Source: CANKHA01 sp035652315
Lineage (GTDB): Bacteria > Pseudomonadota > Alphaproteobacteria > Rhizobiales > Xanthobacteraceae
Assembly: GCA_035652315.1 (NCBI GenBank)
Contig: DASREA010000019.1
Coordinates: forward strand, 1-6,759
DNA length: 6,759 bases
Reading direction: 5' to 3'
Part shown: in pieces, positions 5,576 to 6,759 of the stretch
Position numbering within the stretch: position 1 is the stretch's first letter
Layout: every line of letters begins with the position of its first letter
Notes under the pieces: generated by a model
What the model saw: only the letters and a program-made list of their open reading frames with translations
What the model was told of the DNA's origin: nothing
The model's database searches: none
Made by a program: the position numbers and the translations under genes

Positions 5576-5922
5576 AGGATTTCCTTCAGCCGCTCCACCG
5601 GCCGGCACAGCCGCGTGCCCTTGGACGTGCGCACCACCGGACGCTCGATCAAGATCGGATGCTCGGTCATCAGCTTGATCAGCTCGGCGTCGGTGAGCTT
5701 GCGCTTGCCGAGGCCAAGCTCGTCATAGGGTGTGCCCTTGCGGCGCAGCAGATCGCGCGCGCTCATTCCCATTTCTTTCAACGCCGACCTGATCTCGGCG
5801 CCGCTCGGCGGCTCCTTCACGTATTCGACGATCGCCGGCTCGATGCCTTTGGCGCGAATCATCTCCAGCACCTTGCGCGAGGTCGAGCATTTCGGATTGT
5901 GCCAGATCGTGACCTGTTTCAT
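5572..5922 (-). CDS. arsC: Glutaredoxin-linked arsenate reductase ArsC
   Basis: ArsC reduces arsenate to arsenite in the cytoplasm, using glutathione and glutaredoxin in the E. coli plasmid-type family. The 116-residue protein aligns by eye along its length with E. coli ArsC: TIWHNPKCSTSRKVLEMI carries the nucleophile Cys12, and the arsenate-binding arginines are kept at the same numbers, Arg60 (DLLRRK), Arg94 (LIERPVV) and Arg107 (GTRLCRP). It ends at RLKEIL, about 25 residues before the end of the 141-residue E. coli protein; I recall this shorter form as usual in alphaproteobacteria. The start at 5922 follows GGAAA and lies 12 bases after the lipoprotein stop, so it belongs to a three-gene operon. 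Conservation of all three arginines makes ArsC more likely than the related YffB/Spx-like proteins. Confidence 0.92.
   Translation of the reverse strand: MKQVTIWHNPKCSTSRKVLEMIRAKGIEPAIVEYVKEPPSGAEIRSALKEMGMSARDLLRRKGTPYDELGLGKRKLTDAELIKLMTEHPILIERPVVRTSKGTRLCRPVERLKEIL
5573..5586 (-). promoter_or_regulatory. arsN2 ribosome binding site and GTGA overlap with arsC stop
   Basis: AAGGA inside the last arsC codons, a six-base gap and GTG whose last two bases lie in the arsC TGA stop show translational coupling of the acetyltransferase to ArsC. This decides the non-ATG start. Confidence 0.7.
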
Positions 5923-5934
5923 CGGCGGTTTCCG

Positions 5935-6426
5935 TCAGGCATGCGGGCCACAGCGCACATAAACGCCGGTGCCATAGCGGCCGGCGACTTCCTTGTCGAC
6001 CCAATGCAGAACGAGCACGCGGCCATCGAAGGAGATGACTTCTCGATCCTGCGGTCCGCCCGGCTCGCCTTGCGGGCCGAGATAGGTCTTGCCGTTGGGA
6101 TGACCCTTGAGCGTGAGCTCGTGCATCTGCGAGTCGTCGGCGAGATACATCATCACGCCGCCGCCCGGCCCGGCGCTGATGACATAGGGCTTGTTGCACT
6201 GAGCCCGCGCAGCCGCTTCCGTGCGCGCCCTGTCATCGGGCCGGTGGAACGCGGCATAGCCCCAGCGTCCGATCAATTCCTGATTGGGGAAAGCCGGCGG
6301 CAGTGTCGGCACCACGGCGGGCGCGGCCGGCTCCGGCGGGGCCTGCGGGGCGGTTGCACAGCCAGCCACCAGCAGGGCGAGGAGAGCCATCGGCGCGGCC
6401 ATCGGAAAAGAGGGGATGCGGGGCAT
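5935..6426 (-). CDS. Putative lipoprotein, conserved domain of unknown function
   Basis: The 163-residue product has a lipoprotein signal peptide: MPRIPSFPMAAPMALLALLVAGC, with lipobox LVAGC giving acylated Cys23. A Pro/Ala-rich tether (24-47) and a compact C-terminal domain (about 48-161) follow. That domain begins NQELIGRWGYAAF and includes ISAGPGGGVMMYLADDSQMHEL and DREVISFDGRVLVLHWVDKEV; it suggests a small beta-rich fold and has Cys77 and Cys159, which could pair in the periplasm. I cannot name the family. The start at 6426 was chosen because GGAGAG lies five bases upstream and the signal peptide starts there; an upstream in-frame ATG at 6498 would add an Arg-rich extension that spoils the signal. 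It is first in an operon with arsC and the ArsN2-like gene. A weak promoter candidate is TTGCGC (6484-6479), 17 bases, CTAAGT (6461-6456), minus strand. Confidence 0.85.
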   Translation of the reverse strand: MPRIPSFPMAAPMALLALLVAGCATAPQAPPEPAAPAVVPTLPPAFPNQELIGRWGYAAFHRPDDRARTEAAARAQCNKPYVISAGPGGGVMMYLADDSQMHELTLKGHPNGKTYLGPQGEPGGPQDREVISFDGRVLVLHWVDKEVAGRYGTGVYVRCGPHA

Positions 6427-6548
6427 AGGGGCTCTCCCGGGAAACGGAGCGCCCGACTTAGCGGGGCGGCGCCGCACAGCGCAAGCCGTGATTTCCATGT
6501 CCGCTGGCGGTCATTGCGTGCCCCGCCCGTTTGGCCAAAAACCCTCAG

Positions 6549-6578
6549 CTTGACAGCCTGGAGGCCAGGCCCTATCTC
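6549..6578 (+). promoter_or_regulatory. RpoH-like heat-shock promoter of groES
   Basis: CTTGACA (6549-6555) and CCTATCTC (6571-6578) match the alphaproteobacterial RpoH pattern (CTTGAC, about 17 bases, CYTATNT) better than sigma-70, because the -10 box is poor by the TATAAT standard. With TTGACA as -35, the spacer to TATCTC is 17 bases. Transcription would begin near 6585, just before the CIRCE element. The spacer is almost entirely a perfect inverted repeat. Confidence 0.7.
6556..6570. repeat. Inverted repeat filling the groES promoter spacer
   Basis: GCCTGG (6556-6561), AGG, CCAGGC (6565-6570) is a perfect 6-bp inverted repeat. It begins at the base after TTGACA and ends one base before the extended -10 box. 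It could be a binding site for an additional dimeric regulator or a chance palindrome in GC-rich DNA. Confidence 0.55.
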
Positions 6579-6589
6579 CGCCACGGGCT

Positions 6590-6616
6590 TTAGCACTCTC
6601 GGAAATCGAGTGCTAG
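6590..6616 (+). promoter_or_regulatory. CIRCE operator (HrcA binding site)
   Basis: TTAGCACTC (6590-6598), nine bases, GAGTGCTAG (6608-6616) matches the CIRCE consensus TTAGCACTC-N9-GAGTGCTAA with only the last base changed. HrcA binds this site to repress groESL when chaperonin is in excess. It sits right after the likely transcription start and 55 bases before the groES ATG, so it would also form a hairpin in the leader RNA. Confidence 0.97.
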
Positions 6617-6671
6617 GCGCTCTCCGACGACCTCCCGCTCACATCGCGCAAACCGCGCCGACGAGGAAGAC

Positions 6672-6759
6672 ATGGCGAAGACAAAGTTCCGTCCCCTGCA
6701 TGACCGCGTGGTCGTGCGCCGCATCGAGGCCGAAGAGAAGACCAAGGGCGGCATCATCA
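6672..6759 (+). CDS. groES: Co-chaperonin GroES (3' end outside window)
   Basis: GroES is the seven-subunit lid of the GroEL folding chamber. Only the first 29 codons are present: MAKTKFRPLHDRVVVRRIEA, then EEKTKGGII, the conserved N-terminal strand leading to the mobile loop (which follows GGI). The frame is open at the window edge. GAGGAAG (6663-6669) just before the ATG is a clear ribosome site. The CIRCE element and RpoH-like promoter upstream confirm the identity; groEL is expected next but cannot be seen. Confidence 0.96.
   Translation, partial: MAKTKFRPLHDRVVVRRIEAEEKTKGGII

Noticed and set aside
1..6759. Phage, CRISPR, toxin-antitoxin or defence island
   Set aside because: No regularly spaced repeats, integrases, transposases, tRNA attachment sites or small antitoxin-like gene pairs were seen; gene content and base composition look like core chromosome.

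Overview
The window reads as a chromosomal stretch from a high-GC alphaproteobacterium, most likely a member of the Hyphomicrobiales (Bradyrhizobium/Rhodopseudomonas/Xanthobacteraceae-like). The reasons are the strong third-position GC bias, the HisZ plus about 323-residue HisG pair, an RpoH-type groES promoter combined with a CIRCE operator, and short dispersed 'GTCATTCCGG...TCTGGATTCCGG' repeats of a kind familiar from that group. The assignment comes from recalled family patterns; no search was run.

Layout, left to right. (1) Positions 1-2054 (+) hold the end of hisZ, translationally coupled to hisG; together they make the first enzyme of histidine synthesis. (2) Positions 2055-2144 are a convergent gap with a palindromic dispersed repeat. 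(3) Positions 2145-4009 carry three minus-strand envelope genes in separate transcription units: a lone GtrA-family membrane protein, a small secreted Ser/Gly-rich protein with its own hairpin-T terminator, and a periplasmic L,D-transpeptidase (YkuD). (4) Positions 4010-4271 are a divergent control region with a hairpin, a good -10 box and several TTAA/GTTAAG motifs. (5) Positions 4272-4991 (+) encode a CheZ-type phosphatase with catalytic Asp/Gln and the C-terminal CheY-binding tail. (6) Positions 4992-5131 are the second convergent gap, holding the second repeat copy. (7) Positions 5132-6426 (-) form a compact three-gene operon: lipoprotein, arsC (arsenate reductase), arsN2-like acetyltransferase. 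(8) Positions 6427-6759 hold the divergent control region and the first 29 codons of groES, with an RpoH-like promoter and a near-perfect CIRCE element.

Functionally this is mostly ordinary core genome: amino-acid synthesis, cell envelope, chemotaxis, arsenic stress and heat shock. I found no CRISPR array, tRNA, rRNA, insertion sequence or phage gene, and no convincing undescribed multi-gene system. The points most worth a second look are a HisG that keeps an ACT-like C-terminal region although HisZ is present, the unrecognised 46%-Ser secreted protein, the ArsC-ArsN2 pair without visible efflux or regulator genes, CtrA-like half-sites between the transpeptidase and cheZ, a perfect inverted repeat filling the groES promoter spacer, and the placement of both dispersed repeats in the only two convergent gaps.
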